A stretch of 64,000 nt of DNA, from contig DAIDMK010000005.1 of the NCBI GenBank assembly GCA_027449025.1, forward strand, positions 1 through 64,000. Direction: 5' to 3'. The position numbers and the translations under genes are program-made. The notes beneath the pieces are model-generated. The model was not told the DNA's origin. It did no database searches and saw only the letters and a list, made by a program, of their open reading frames with translations. This document shows, in pieces, positions 17,879 to 25,816 of this stretch. The DNA comes from Lutibacter sp. (GTDB lineage Bacteria; Bacteroidota; Bacteroidia; Flavobacteriales; Flavobacteriaceae). Within the stretch, counting starts at the first letter, position 1. Each line of letters opens with the position of its first letter.

Positions 17879-18094
17879 TCAGTCTGTTTTTTGTTTTCTA
17901 CCAATTGCAAAATAGCAAATTGCGCCAAGCAAGCCTGTAAACAGGACTACTAATACCCAAACGATTTTATCATTGTCGTTGAATTCATTCTTTAAAATGT
18001 CAATTAAAGCGATAATTGCTGGTATAATCCAAAGAAATAAAGTAATTAAAATTATAATCCATTGATAAGGTTCAATCATTCCTAAATAAGTCAT
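17879..18094 (-). CDS. PLDc_N-domain small membrane protein
   Basis: This 71-residue protein has two hydrophobic helices and the PLDc_N pattern: WIIPAIIALIDILKNEF, then NDKIVWVLVVLFTGLLGAI, CYFAIGRKQK. This is the N-terminal membrane module of cardiolipin synthases found as a stand-alone protein. No catalytic HKD motif is present. The gene follows a 41-residue membrane protein after 11 bases and probably forms a small operon with it. Confidence 0.85.
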   Translation of the reverse strand: MTYLGMIEPYQWIIILITLFLWIIPAIIALIDILKNEFNDNDKIVWVLVVLFTGLLGAICYFAIGRKQKTD

Positions 18095-18105
18095 CTTTTT
18101 CTGTT

Positions 18106-18231
18106 TTATTTAGGTTTTCTATTATTATAAATTTTTGCTCCCCAAATAACGATTAAAATGATAGCAATCATTGATACCCCTCCAATTAGTATCATAGTTC
18201 TTAGTGAAAATCCAATTTCTAAATAATTCAT
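18106..18231 (-). CDS. 41-residue single-pass membrane peptide
   Basis: ATG 18231 to TAA 18106 encodes a 41-residue peptide with one strong helix (TMILIGGVSMIAIILIVIWG) and a basic tail (KIYNNRKPK). Its leader (TTGGAAAAAG-ATG) resembles that of the PLDc_N gene 11 bases downstream (ACAGAAAAAG-ATG), which supports translation of both. I do not recognise a family. It could be a membrane partner of the PLDc_N protein. Confidence 0.6.
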   Translation of the reverse strand: MNYLEIGFSLRTMILIGGVSMIAIILIVIWGAKIYNNRKPK

Positions 18232-18297
18232 CTTTTTCCAATTTTTAATTAATATTTCAATTTTTCTGATGGTATTAAAGCCAACGTGTTTTTATAT

Positions 18298-18414
18298 GAT
18301 TTGTGCGACTGGAAAATCGGAGATTTTTCTGCCGTAGCAATATTTTTATTGAATGTTTTTAAGTTTGTATTAGTTCAAATTTAAGCATAAATTATATGAG
18401 GTGTTGTGTACAGT
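18298..18414 (-). repeat. Island repeat, copy C (117 bp)
   Basis: The copy runs from GATTTGTGCGACTGG to GGTGTTGTGTACAGT and is identical to copy D (18982-19098). It contains the hairpin GGAAAATC/GATTTTTC. It abuts the TAA stop of the lipocalin-like gene at 18416. On the far side it meets AAAGCCAACGTG, which on the minus strand is CACGTTGGCTTT, close to an integron GTTRRRY core. Confidence 0.85.
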
Positions 18415-18415
18415 A

Positions 18416-18811
18416 TTATTCTGATATTTTTTTAAACTTATATTTTAGTGGTTCAAAATTTTTTGTGTCAAGAATCAATAGAGTGTTTGTATTGGTTTCA
18501 ATATATGAATTATATGAAATACAAGGAAAAATAAATTCAATTGTGTTTCCGTTTTTAATAGAAAATGTTCCTTCATTGCATCCGGCTTGAAGATTGTCTC
18601 TCACTGTAACATTATTATTAGAAAAAACGTAAGTGAATTGGTCAGAATAGTTTCTCCAAATAGGTTCGCTTCCGCCATCTGTCGAATATATCTCAATTGC
18701 TTTCCATTTTCCAATAAGTTCAATTGGGATATTATTATTTTCAGAATCACTATCTTTTGTACAACCTAAAATTGAAAAAGAAAACATTAAGATTATAATC
18801 AATTTTTTCAT
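18416..18811 (-). CDS. Lipocalin-like lipoprotein
   Basis: This 131-residue protein has a lipoprotein signal peptide (lipobox SILGC, Cys17) and a small beta-barrel-like domain beginning with the lipocalin-type motif LIGKWKAIEIYS. One internal Cys pair (AGCNEGTF, FPCISY) may form a disulfide. It is probably exposed at the outer membrane or periplasm. Ligand is unknown. Its stop abuts island repeat C. Confidence 0.75.
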   Translation of the reverse strand: MKKLIIILMFSFSILGCTKDSDSENNNIPIELIGKWKAIEIYSTDGGSEPIWRNYSDQFTYVFSNNNVTVRDNLQAGCNEGTFSIKNGNTIEFIFPCISYNSYIETNTNTLLILDTKNFEPLKYKFKKISE

Positions 18812-18956
18812 TTCTATATATTTTTATCAACATTAATTTAGTAAAACTATTTCTAATTCGAAAATCTGTATTTCAATGATGTCATTTTCAAGTTTTATAT
18901 TGATTTTTGCTCTAATATAATCAGAATTCTTATTCATAATATCCTAATAATCTTCA

Positions 18957-18970
18957 TATTGTGTACAACG
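18957..18970 (-). repeat. Island core site next to copy D
   Basis: On the minus strand this reads CCGTTGTACACAAT, the far end of copy D. It pairs imperfectly (8 of 10) with the TGTACACAAC core at the other end of the same repeat, and it marks the start side of the neighbouring lipocalin-like gene segment. Confidence 0.55.
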
Positions 18971-18981
18971 GTATTTTATAA

Positions 18982-19098
18982 GATTTGTGCGACTGGAAAA
19001 TCGGAGATTTTTCTGCCGTAGCAATATTTTTATTGAATGTTTTTAAGTTTGTATTAGTTCAAATTTAAGCATAAATTATATGAGGTGTTGTGTACAGT
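18982..19098 (-). repeat. Island repeat, copy D (117 bp)
   Basis: This is identical over 117 bp to copy C, 684 bp to the left. It ends GGTGTTGTGTACAGT and touches the stop codon (19098-19100) of the next gene. The perfect identity of two copies in otherwise unrelated surroundings implies recent duplication, or maintenance as a recombination site. Confidence 0.85.
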
Positions 19099-19751
19099 TA
19101 TTTTATCCTCTCATAAATCATCTCGGTATTCCCACAAACAACTCCGTTGACTGTTCCATTTTCAAGTAATTCTCCTGTATTTGTAATATGAATAAGGTTT
19201 TTAGATTTATCGAATCCAATATCCCAGATTTGATTATCAGAATAAATTAATTCACTAGTTGTTGGAAATCTGTAATCAATATTTCCAAGAAGTTTAATGT
19301 TCTCAGTTTTAATTAATGTTCTTTTTTTCGATTCTTTATTTTCGTCATAGAATTCAATTTTTTTATCTGAAATAATTAATATTTTGTCAATAATACTAGT
19401 TTTGTCGGTTGAATCTATTCCCCAATTCGAACCAGTGCTTTTCCATCTCCAAACTCCTTGAATGTTACTAAAGAGATTATTAATTACAAGATTTTTTAAA
19501 GAGTCAGATTTTTTTAAAGATATCTGTCCGATTTTACTTTCTGGATTTTTCTTGTGGCAGAAATAAAAATTAATATATGCTCTTTCTACATATGATCTTT
19601 CAATTTCAGGATAATCAACCTCAATGTTAGACATATTCAAATTGTCGTTAGCTCTAGTAAAAAACATTTTTTGAACTGAGTCTATTCTTTGAGTTTGTCC
19701 ATAATTATGAATGGAATTCAAAATAATAATGATTACTAAAATTTTTCTCAT
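19098..19751 (-). CDS. Hypothetical secreted protein
   Basis: This 217-residue protein is counted from ATG 19751, which directly follows the core site GTTGTGTACAATT; a start at 19763 would lie within the site. A signal peptide (MRKILVIIIILNSIHNYGQ) is followed by a helical stretch and a C-terminal lipocalin-like beta region (IQGVWRWKSTGSNWG, ILIISDKKIEFYDENKE). I do not recognise a named family. The gene is bounded on both sides by island core sites, so it looks like a single-gene cassette. Confidence 0.7.
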   Translation of the reverse strand: MRKILVIIIILNSIHNYGQTQRIDSVQKMFFTRANDNLNMSNIEVDYPEIERSYVERAYINFYFCHKKNPESKIGQISLKKSDSLKNLVINNLFSNIQGVWRWKSTGSNWGIDSTDKTSIIDKILIISDKKIEFYDENKESKKRTLIKTENIKLLGNIDYRFPTTSELIYSDNQIWDIGFDKSKNLIHITNTGELLENGTVNGVVCGNTEMIYERIK

Positions 19752-19754
19752 AAT

Positions 19755-19764
19755 TGTACACAAC
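19755..19764 (-). repeat. Island core site (GTTGTGTACA) at a gene start
   Basis: GTTGTGTACA on the minus strand, 3 bases before the ATG of the preceding gene, is the same 10-mer that ends copies C and D (18403-18412, 19087-19096). Together with 18957-18970 it delimits a unit of about 800 bp. Confidence 0.6.
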
Positions 19765-20200
19765 TTTCTATCTCATTACTTAAACTTCGTTTATCATATA
19801 AAATATCATTGCATAAAAGTTTATTTGAAAAACTCTAATACATTTTATAAAATTTAAGTACTGGGAATATTTAGCAATTTTTCACAAGTATTTGAGTCAA
19901 ATTTACAATTTTTTATTCAAAATCCATATTATTTTATTAAATAATAATAAACCAAATAAAGTAATTTAAACAGTCAAGAAATATAAATTGAAAGAGCATA
20001 AAGTTGACATAATTAATACCCATTAATACTGTTTTTTTAATTCAGATTTTTCAACCAATATATTTAAGTTTTTTTTACTAAAATGCATTAAACATTTAAT
20101 AACAGATCAATCTAAAAACGGAACATGTTTTGGAACACGTTTTTGAAAATTCATAGCCGGGAAGCCCAGTAAATGCGTTGAAAATTTCACAAGGAACGAG
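19765..20200. other. AT-rich region right of the island genes
   Basis: No supported gene. A repeated motif AACATGTTTTGGAACACGTTTT at about 20120-20142 and the following 60 bases directly precede a tRNA fragment, as is common at the ends of integrated elements. Confidence 0.35.
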
Positions 20201-20242
20201 TTCATAACCCGAAGTTCGCTGGTTCGAGTCCAGTCCCTGCTG
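20201..20242 (+). other. 3' half of a tRNA-Met gene, possible attachment site
   Basis: The stretch contains an anticodon loop TTCATAA (CAT), the 3' anticodon strand CCCGA, a complete T arm (GCTGG-TTCGAGT-CCAGT) and a 3' acceptor strand CCCTGCT plus discriminator G. The 5' half is missing: the bases before the loop (ACGAG) do not pair with CCCGA and no AGCAGGG is found upstream. A 3' tRNA half followed by the gene's own terminator is the usual trace left by tyrosine-recombinase integration. Confidence 0.6.
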
Positions 20243-20246
20243 CTGC

Positions 20247-20279
20247 AAAGAGAACTTAGAAATAAGTTCTCTTTTTTTA
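20247..20279 (+). terminator. Terminator after the tRNA fragment
   Basis: A 10-12-bp perfect stem (AGAGAACTTA, loop GAAA, TAAGTTCTCT) is followed by six more T residues. It is a canonical intrinsic terminator and probably belonged to the original tRNA gene. Confidence 0.85.
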
Positions 20280-20686
20280 TGCCATAAAATCAATATTTTA
20301 TACTTTTTGTACATCCCAACTTTATTTCTTAACTATAAAAGGACATACAATTTGGAGATGCCAGTTTTGTTATTGGTCTGTACTTTGAGTTCAATTTAAC
20401 ATCTGTTTATCAATAAACTAGAATTCATTTAAATTAGTATATGTTAAATTTATTGCACTATAAATATTAAAGATCATTAAAATTTAATGCTGCGTTCTAT
20501 ATTGTTTAAATTTACTCTTCAAAACTTAATCGGATATTCTTTAATTTTAATATTGGTTTAATAAGCTTGGTATTAATCTAATAAATTAACACATTTTAGG
20601 GAAGCACCCAATTTTTAAAATCTTAATTTGGTTTTTTAAAGAAATCCTAAAATTATTCAATTATCGCATTATTTATATAATATCAA
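20280..20686. other. Intergenic region with nothing recognised
   Basis: The sequence is very AT-rich with no credible coding frame. The region before ATG 20687 must hold the promoter of the downstream pair, but no clear -7 element was identified. Confidence 0.35.
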
Positions 20687-20908
20687 ATGGAATTAGTACA
20701 AAAAGCATTAGAATTCGAACAACGTAAAATAATATTGAAAACCACGAATGACCGTATTTTGGCTTCAAGAGAAGTTAAATCGTTAATTTTAGGTTTAAAT
20801 GAAGTTTATAAGACAACTCAAAATCCAGAATTAATGGATTTGATGAAAAGGCTAACTGTTATCAAACAGAAAGTAGAAAAAAGATTGAAATTGCGTGTAA
20901 CAATTTAA
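20687..20908 (+). CDS. Small hypothetical cytoplasmic protein
   Basis: This 73-residue protein is predicted to be almost wholly alpha-helical, with charged heptad-like spacing (ALEFEQRKIILKTTNDRILA; MDLMKRLTVIKQKVEKRLKL). It is basic towards the C-terminus and has no signal or membrane segment. It begins 4 bases before the glutathione peroxidase gene starts, so the two are co-transcribed. I do not recognise the family. Confidence 0.7.
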   Translation: MELVQKALEFEQRKIILKTTNDRILASREVKSLILGLNEVYKTTQNPELMDLMKRLTVIKQKVEKRLKLRVTI

Positions 20909-20911
20909 AAT

Positions 20912-21469
20912 ATGAAAACAGCTTTAATTTTGGTTACTGCTATGAATTTGTTTATCGTAGCATTTTTAACATCACCTAATTCAAATATTATGAATTCCAA
21001 ACCATCTATTTATGATATTTCTATAAACAGTTTAAACGGGGAAAAAATAGATTTATCTAAATTTAAAGGCAAAAAAATACTGATTGTAAATACAGCATCT
21101 GAATGCGGATTTACAAAACAATATGCCGATTTGCAAAAACTACATGAAAAATATCAAGATAAATTGGTAATTATTGGTGTGCCTTGCAACCAATTTGGAG
21201 GACAAGAACCCGGAAATGCAAAAGAAATTCAAACTTTTTGCCAAGTTAATTATGGCGTTACCTTTTTAATGGCCGAGAAAGTCGATGTAAAAGGGGACAA
21301 TCAACATCCTTTATACCAATGGCTCACAAAAAAGGAATTGAATGGTGTTAAAAGCAGTTCGGTAAAATGGAATTTTCAAAAATACTTGATTGATGAGCAA
21401 GGAAATTTTATTGATTATTATTTTTCTATAACAAATCCGATGAGTTCCAAAATCACAAAACAACTTTAA
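20912..21469 (+). CDS. Glutathione peroxidase family protein
   Basis: This 185-residue thiol peroxidase has an N-terminal hydrophobic signal or anchor, suggesting a periplasmic location. Peroxidatic Cys65 is in NTASECGFT, Gln98 in CNQFGGQEPG, and Trp153-Asn154 in VKWNFQKYLI, a complete catalytic tetrad. It uses Cys, not selenocysteine, so it probably reduces hydroperoxides with thioredoxin-type donors. It lies 3 bases after the upstream small gene. Confidence 0.93.
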   Translation: MKTALILVTAMNLFIVAFLTSPNSNIMNSKPSIYDISINSLNGEKIDLSKFKGKKILIVNTASECGFTKQYADLQKLHEKYQDKLVIIGVPCNQFGGQEPGNAKEIQTFCQVNYGVTFLMAEKVDVKGDNQHPLYQWLTKKELNGVKSSSVKWNFQKYLIDEQGNFIDYYFSITNPMSSKITKQL

Positions 21470-21739
21470 TGAATATGACGCTTTAGTTAATTTTTTTTAG
21501 TGATTGATTGTGGTGCTTTGCTTTTAGTCATTTTAATCTTTTGTTTTCTTGGTATACATCAAACAATTTCCAATATTACGATCGATTTAAAAATAAAATG
21601 AGATTTTTCATTTCTTCACAACTTATATTTTACATTGTTTTTTTATTTATATTTGAGTATGTCTTAATATAACAGTCTGAAAATTAGTTATTTTAATACA
21701 TCAAAGGAGATCGCTACTTTCTAACTAAAACTTTCAATT

Positions 21740-22273
21740 ATGATAAAAATTAAAATCTTATTCGTAATTTTTTTGTGTTCAGTGCATCTAATAATTGGAC
21801 AAAACACCAAGGAAAACATTAAAGTTCATAAAGTATGGATTTCAATGGTTAACAGCTCTCAAATTATTAAGGGAAATTTATATTCAGTAGATGAAAGTAC
21901 AATTAAAATAATTGACAATGAATCATTTGATCTTTCTAATTTGCAGTTGATAAGTCCTTTGCAAATTGACAAGATTAAAATTAGAAGAAAAGGTAAGGTT
22001 GGAAAAGGAGTTTGGATTGGGGGCTTAACTGGATTAGGTATAGGTGCAGTTTCAGGATTGGTAAGTAAAGATGAAAGTGACTCGTGGTTTGGATTTTCAC
22101 CAGAAGAAAAAGCTGTTATAAATGCAATTTTTCTAGCACCACTTGGTGTGGGCGTTGGTGCATTAATCGCTTCAAAAAAAGAAGTGATTATAATTAATGG
22201 TGATGTGGAAAGATATATACGTCAAATGGAAATATTGAGGAGTTATTCTTTAGTGCCTAAATCGGTAGAGTGA
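21740..22273 (+). CDS. Hypothetical exported protein with glycine-zipper hairpin
   Basis: This 177-residue protein has a signal peptide (MIKIKILFVIFLCSVHLIIGQ). A small beta domain (VWISMVNSSQIIKGNLYSV; STIKIIDNESF) is followed by two Gly-rich hydrophobic segments (GVWIGGLTGLGIGAVSGLV; FLAPLGVGVGALIA) likely to enter a membrane. I do not recognise a named function. It stands alone between the peroxidase and a tRNA gene. Confidence 0.75.
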   Translation: MIKIKILFVIFLCSVHLIIGQNTKENIKVHKVWISMVNSSQIIKGNLYSVDESTIKIIDNESFDLSNLQLISPLQIDKIKIRRKGKVGKGVWIGGLTGLGIGAVSGLVSKDESDSWFGFSPEEKAVINAIFLAPLGVGVGALIASKKEVIIINGDVERYIRQMEILRSYSLVPKSVE

Positions 22274-22555
22274 GTTTGTTAAATAAAAAGGTTGGAATTA
22301 ATTTTTTAAGTTAATAGCCATTTAGCTATCGGTCAATACTCATTTCCTAAATTCTTAGTGTAGAGAAATAGCTGGATCAAAGGTGTTTAATGCGAAAATG
22401 ATTCAAGATTGCCTTTCAAAAATTGTTGCATTATTTATTGTTGGGAGCAATTATGAATAAGATTGGTTAAATTGAAAATATATTGGTCGACAAAAAAAAT
22501 GCGTCTTTCAGTGTGTTCTTTATGTGAATTTCAGAAATAATTTAAATTTTATCAT

Positions 22556-22563
22556 TAATTTTG
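22556..22563 (+). promoter_or_regulatory. -7 element of tRNA-Lys
   Basis: TAATTTTG fits the Bacteroidota -7 consensus TAnnTTTG and lies 11 bases before the mature tRNA start. No good -33 TTG is seen at the 19-bp distance. Confidence 0.45.
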
Positions 22564-22574
22564 TTGGTGCAAAT

Positions 22575-22647
22575 CGGCTCCTAGCTCAGCTGGCAGAGCA
22601 TCTGACTCTTAATCAGGAGGTCGTGGGTTCGAAACCCACGGGGCCGA
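22575..22647 (+). tRNA. tRNA-Lys (anticodon CTT)
   Basis: This is a full cloverleaf of 73 nt. Acceptor CGGCTCC pairs with GGGGCCG (one G-U), the D arm is GCTCAGCTGGCAGAGC, and the anticodon stem TCTGA/TCAGG encloses the loop CTCTTAA with CTT at positions 34-36. The T arm is GTGGG-TTCGAAA-CCCAC and the discriminator is A. CCA is not encoded. It reads AAG codons. Confidence 0.95.
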
Positions 22648-22650
22648 CGA

Positions 22651-22688
22651 AAAGGGAGATTTTATTTTAAAACAAAATCTCCTTTTTT
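22651..22688 (+). terminator. Terminator after tRNA-Lys
   Basis: GGAGATTTT pairs with AAAATCTCC around a ~10-nt loop and is followed by TTTTTT. This is a canonical intrinsic terminator immediately after the tRNA. Confidence 0.88.
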
Positions 22689-22745
22689 ATTTTGAATAGT
22701 ATTCTGTTATTATGATTCTTCAATAATTTTATAAACTCACCTGCT

Positions 22746-23243
22746 TTATCTAATATTTGCCACTGAATTTTTTGCGGTGTCATGTTTTGTTTTAAGCACA
22801 TTTGAAATGGAAGAATAATTATTTCCCATTTGGCTCAAATTTTCTAATAACAAGGAAACGTCAGTGTCCATTAAATTCAATTTGGCATCCAAATCTGATT
22901 TTGTAGCAGCCGTTTTTCCCAATAACCCTAAATTTTCTAAACTGCTTTCCAATTCATCGATTCGGTTTTTAACATTTTTAACTTGGTCGGCTTTAATTGA
23001 TGATTGGCGTTTATCTTTATTCAATAATTTTTCTAAATCGACAAACGAGTTTTTAAAATCTTGAAGGTTTCTAATCGCTGTTTTTAAAACGGGTTTATCT
23101 ATTTTTTCAGAACCATCTTCTTCTAATATTTCAATTTTGGAACCACCTTTTACAGTTCCATCCCAGCCCTTTCTCTGGATTTCTTCAGAAATATTGTTTA
23201 GGTCCGATTGTGCCTTATAATAATCATAGCCTTTTTTAGACAA
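22746..23243 (-). CDS. C-terminal part of a frameshifted secreted protein
   Basis: This 165-residue frame is rich in Asp, Lys and Asn and predicted helical (LKTAIRNLQDFKNSF; NVKNRIDELESSLENLGLLG). It has no signal peptide of its own. It is almost certainly the tail of the next gene: adding one T to the six-T run at 23274-23279 makes that gene read on through YFFIDSSIPLNLWLSKKGYD into this frame. No independent promoter is seen. It could be a pseudogene part or the product of a sequencing error. Confidence 0.55.
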   Translation of the reverse strand: MSKKGYDYYKAQSDLNNISEEIQRKGWDGTVKGGSKIEILEEDGSEKIDKPVLKTAIRNLQDFKNSFVDLEKLLNKDKRQSSIKADQVKNVKNRIDELESSLENLGLLGKTAATKSDLDAKLNLMDTDVSLLLENLSQMGNNYSSISNVLKTKHDTAKNSVANIR

Positions 23244-23251
23244 CCAAAGGT

Positions 23252-24463
23252 TTAGTGGAATGCTGCTGTCAATAAAAAATAGACGGTTGAAAATAGTGTG
23301 TAATTTCCTTGGCTTAACCCAATAAATTCAAATTGACCTTTTTCATTTGTTTTTGAAGAGCTATTAAGTTCAGTTGATATTTTTCCAAGCTTCACATCAA
23401 TTCCAGGAATTGGTTCGCCGGGTGAATAAATAGAAACCGCTGCAGAGATAACAGCGCCGCCAGGAAGTGCGCCACCCAAAAGTGAAGTGCCTTGGCTAAG
23501 TGCTCCGCCTGCAGCATGCAATCCGGCATTTATTTTCTCATTGCCATTTAGGTTTTCTGTAAGTCCGGTATTAACTTTAATTGCCCACTGATTATTTGCG
23601 CTTAACAATTCACCGGCAACATCATAGGTTCCGTTTTTATCAAAAGTAATATCATAAGATTTTTTTGAAATAAACTCCCCGCCAAATTTTAGAATATAAG
23701 AAGCGTAGGGAAGATTTTCAAAAAAGAAATCACCACATCGTTCGGTTTTTACGCTGGCCACCACGGCACCGGTTTGCTCATTTACCAAAGAAACCATCAA
23801 ATCAGCAACACCATTACAATCATCATCGACAACTTCTATTAATTTGTTTTTTTCTCGGGATGGCATTTCACCTGCCATTGTATTTTCCTGAAAATATGGA
23901 TTTTGATGGATTTTTACAATACAATCCGTACATTCATTTTCTTGTCCTTCATAAAAAACAGGCTGATATTGCCGTCTTCCAGTAGCCATTCCGCTTCCTG
24001 CTTCCCGGACATAAATTATTGACACAGCACCGTTTGCGTCTGAATTACTTTCCAAACTGCGTGCATATGAAGCTGCTGCAGCACCGCCTGTGCCATTTGC
24101 AAGATTTCCAACTGAACTGATTGCTTGATTATTTGAGGCAATTTCGGGTGTTTCAAAACGCCAAGTGATGCTTCCAGTAATGATACCCCGAAGTGATGCT
24201 TTTTGTTCTGGGGTCTTTTTATCAATAAGCAATTCGGCATTTACTTTCTCACCAAAAGTTGCTCCCTGCGTTTGTTTAGGAACTGTAACATTCATTGAAA
24301 TCCGATTTGGCATGCCGCCATTGATGTTATTTACTTTTTCAGTAATGGATGCACTTTGCTTTTGACGGCTTTGTTCTTTTGATTTGTTAATCTGAGCTTG
24401 AGTTTGCATCAAACTTAATGCAAACAAGACGATAAGTAACTGTTTAATTTTTAGTGATTTCAT
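23252..24463 (-). CDS. Secreted protein with CNA-B/SdrD-like beta domains, frameshifted at 3' end
   Basis: From ATG 24463 the protein has a signal peptide (LLIVLFALSLMQTQAQ) and a middle region with Gly/Ala-rich loops. Two prealbumin-like beta domains follow: DDCNGVADLMVSLVNEQTGA with GDFFFENLPYASYILKF, and GIDVKLGKISTELNSSSKTN with GQFEFIGLSQGNYTLF. The second breaks off: the frame ends in LLTAAFH a few codons after a six-T run (23274-23279). Restoring one T joins it to the 22746-23243 frame, giving a protein of ~570 residues. A surface or adhesive role is plausible but unproven. Confidence 0.75.
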   Translation of the reverse strand: MKSLKIKQLLIVLFALSLMQTQAQINKSKEQSRQKQSASITEKVNNINGGMPNRISMNVTVPKQTQGATFGEKVNAELLIDKKTPEQKASLRGIITGSITWRFETPEIASNNQAISSVGNLANGTGGAAAASYARSLESNSDANGAVSIIYVREAGSGMATGRRQYQPVFYEGQENECTDCIVKIHQNPYFQENTMAGEMPSREKNKLIEVVDDDCNGVADLMVSLVNEQTGAVVASVKTERCGDFFFENLPYASYILKFGGEFISKKSYDITFDKNGTYDVAGELLSANNQWAIKVNTGLTENLNGNEKINAGLHAAGGALSQGTSLLGGALPGGAVISAAVSIYSPGEPIPGIDVKLGKISTELNSSSKTNEKGQFEFIGLSQGNYTLFSTVYFLLTAAFH

Positions 24464-24892
24464 AGTAGTAGATTTTATAAGTACTAAATTACAATAAAAT
24501 TGAATCTGTTTTAATTTCGTCATATTAAATTTTTTAGAAACTTATTGAATCACATTGTTTTATAGCCTTGGGAGCGATATTTTGAATACAATTTAAATCG
24601 TTTTGGAGATGGAACTAAAAAACAATTCAGATTTAAGAAATACTAAAATTAAGTACAGAGGATTTAAAAAAGATATTACAAGTGATCTATAATTCTTATA
24701 AATAACACAATAAAATGTGTTAATTGTAGTTTTTAAATTTCATAACTGTCTATTTCTGAGTAATTAATTAATAATATTTAAAAACCCAAAATGTTAAATT
24801 TTTTAAAATGTTTTTGACATCGTTTTGCTGCGCAATTTTTAAGCTCTAAATTGCGACTTTTAAAAGTTTGACATTAAAGCTAATGATTTACA
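24464..24892. other. Divergent intergenic region
   Basis: This region separates the leftward secreted-protein gene from the rightward L,D-transpeptidase gene and must contain both promoters. No gene, strong hairpin or clear TAnnTTTG element was found. Confidence 0.35.
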
Positions 24893-25576
24893 ATGATTTA
24901 TAAAACAATATCCCTATTGTTAATCGGATTTTTTTTCTTTACAATAAACTCCAGATTTTCCTACAAACCTGAAAGTATAAAATTAACTGAGACTGTTGTC
25001 AATAATAGTATTGAAGCTAAAGTAGCGGCTGTTTACAACCATTTGATGACCAATAACTTTATGCTTCCTAACAAAATAAGCTTTACAAAAGCGATGGAAG
25101 GTTACTATAAGTTGAAAGAAAAAGGAATTATCCAAAAGGATATTTTAACCCTTGTTGATTATAGTTTGTCTTCTAATGAAAATCGGTTGTGGGTCATCGA
25201 CCTAAAAAACAATATTATTTTATACCAGTCTTTGGTTTCTCATGGAAGAAACTCAGGAAATGAATTTGCAGCTAATTTTTCCAATAAACCAGAATCTTAT
25301 AAAAGCAGCTTAGGGTTTTATTTAACTGGTGAAACGTATTACGGTAAACATGGCTATTCATTGCGATTGGATGGTTTAGAAAAAGGAATTAACAGCAATG
25401 CCAGAGCCAGAGCCATTGTTGTGCATGGCGCAGATTATGTTTCCGAAAATTTTGTGAAACAAAACGGAAGATTGGGCAGAAGTTTAGGTTGCTTGGCATT
25501 AAAACAAGGTCTCACAAAGGAAGTTATTGATACCATTAAAGACAAATCTTGCTTGTTTGTTTATTATCCTTCATAA
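24893..25576 (+). CDS. Murein L,D-transpeptidase catalytic-domain protein (YkuD_2 type)
   Basis: This 227-residue protein has an N-terminal signal or anchor and one catalytic domain. Catalytic residues fall in AIVVHGADYVSE (His) and RSLGCLALK (Cys), the signature of the PF13645-type family, with a conserved WVIDLKNNIILYQSLVSHGR strand. It probably forms 3-3 crosslinks or attaches proteins in the periplasmic peptidoglycan. A second, larger L,D-transpeptidase lies 240 bp away, convergently oriented. Confidence 0.9.
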   Translation: MIYKTISLLLIGFFFFTINSRFSYKPESIKLTETVVNNSIEAKVAAVYNHLMTNNFMLPNKISFTKAMEGYYKLKEKGIIQKDILTLVDYSLSSNENRLWVIDLKNNIILYQSLVSHGRNSGNEFAANFSNKPESYKSSLGFYLTGETYYGKHGYSLRLDGLEKGINSNARARAIVVHGADYVSENFVKQNGRLGRSLGCLALKQGLTKEVIDTIKDKSCLFVYYPS

Positions 25577-25583
25577 ATAATAT

Positions 25584-25665
25584 TAGATATACAATATTAA
25601 ATATTAGAAGTAAATTGCTGAACACAACCATATTAAACATACAATATTAAATATTAAGGTAAGTT
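25584..25665. repeat. Direct repeat TACAATATTAAATATTA
   Basis: ATACAATATTAAATATTAGA (about 25590) and CATACAATATTAAATATTAA (about 25639) recur ~50 bp apart, each followed by a related AAGTAAATTGC/GGTAAGTTGC segment. Such short AT-rich tandem copies occur in several gaps of this window. No function is evident. Confidence 0.5.
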
Positions 25666-25816
25666 GCAGAATTTGGGCCTTTATATTTATTAGAAATTTT
25701 TTAACAATTGCCACAGTAAATTTTATAAGATTGAAATTGCCTGCAATGATTTTAACAGTATTATAAAAAGTCTCTATTCCTCTTCTCTATTTTCTCTTTG
25801 CAAAGAACCATATTTT

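Noticed and set aside
15313-19764. A true class 1-type integron
   Set aside because: No intI gene in the window and core sites do not fit GTTRRRY/RYYYAAC exactly; only the architecture is similar.
20096-20314. A 72-codon minus-strand frame (GLDSNQRTSGYE...)
   Set aside because: It is an antisense reading of the tRNA fragment and its terminator; no plausible start or composition.
23244-23285. Programmed ribosomal frameshift in the secreted protein gene
   Set aside because: A six-T run alone, without a following pseudoknot or internal Shine-Dalgarno, is more simply a mutation, slippage variant or sequencing error.
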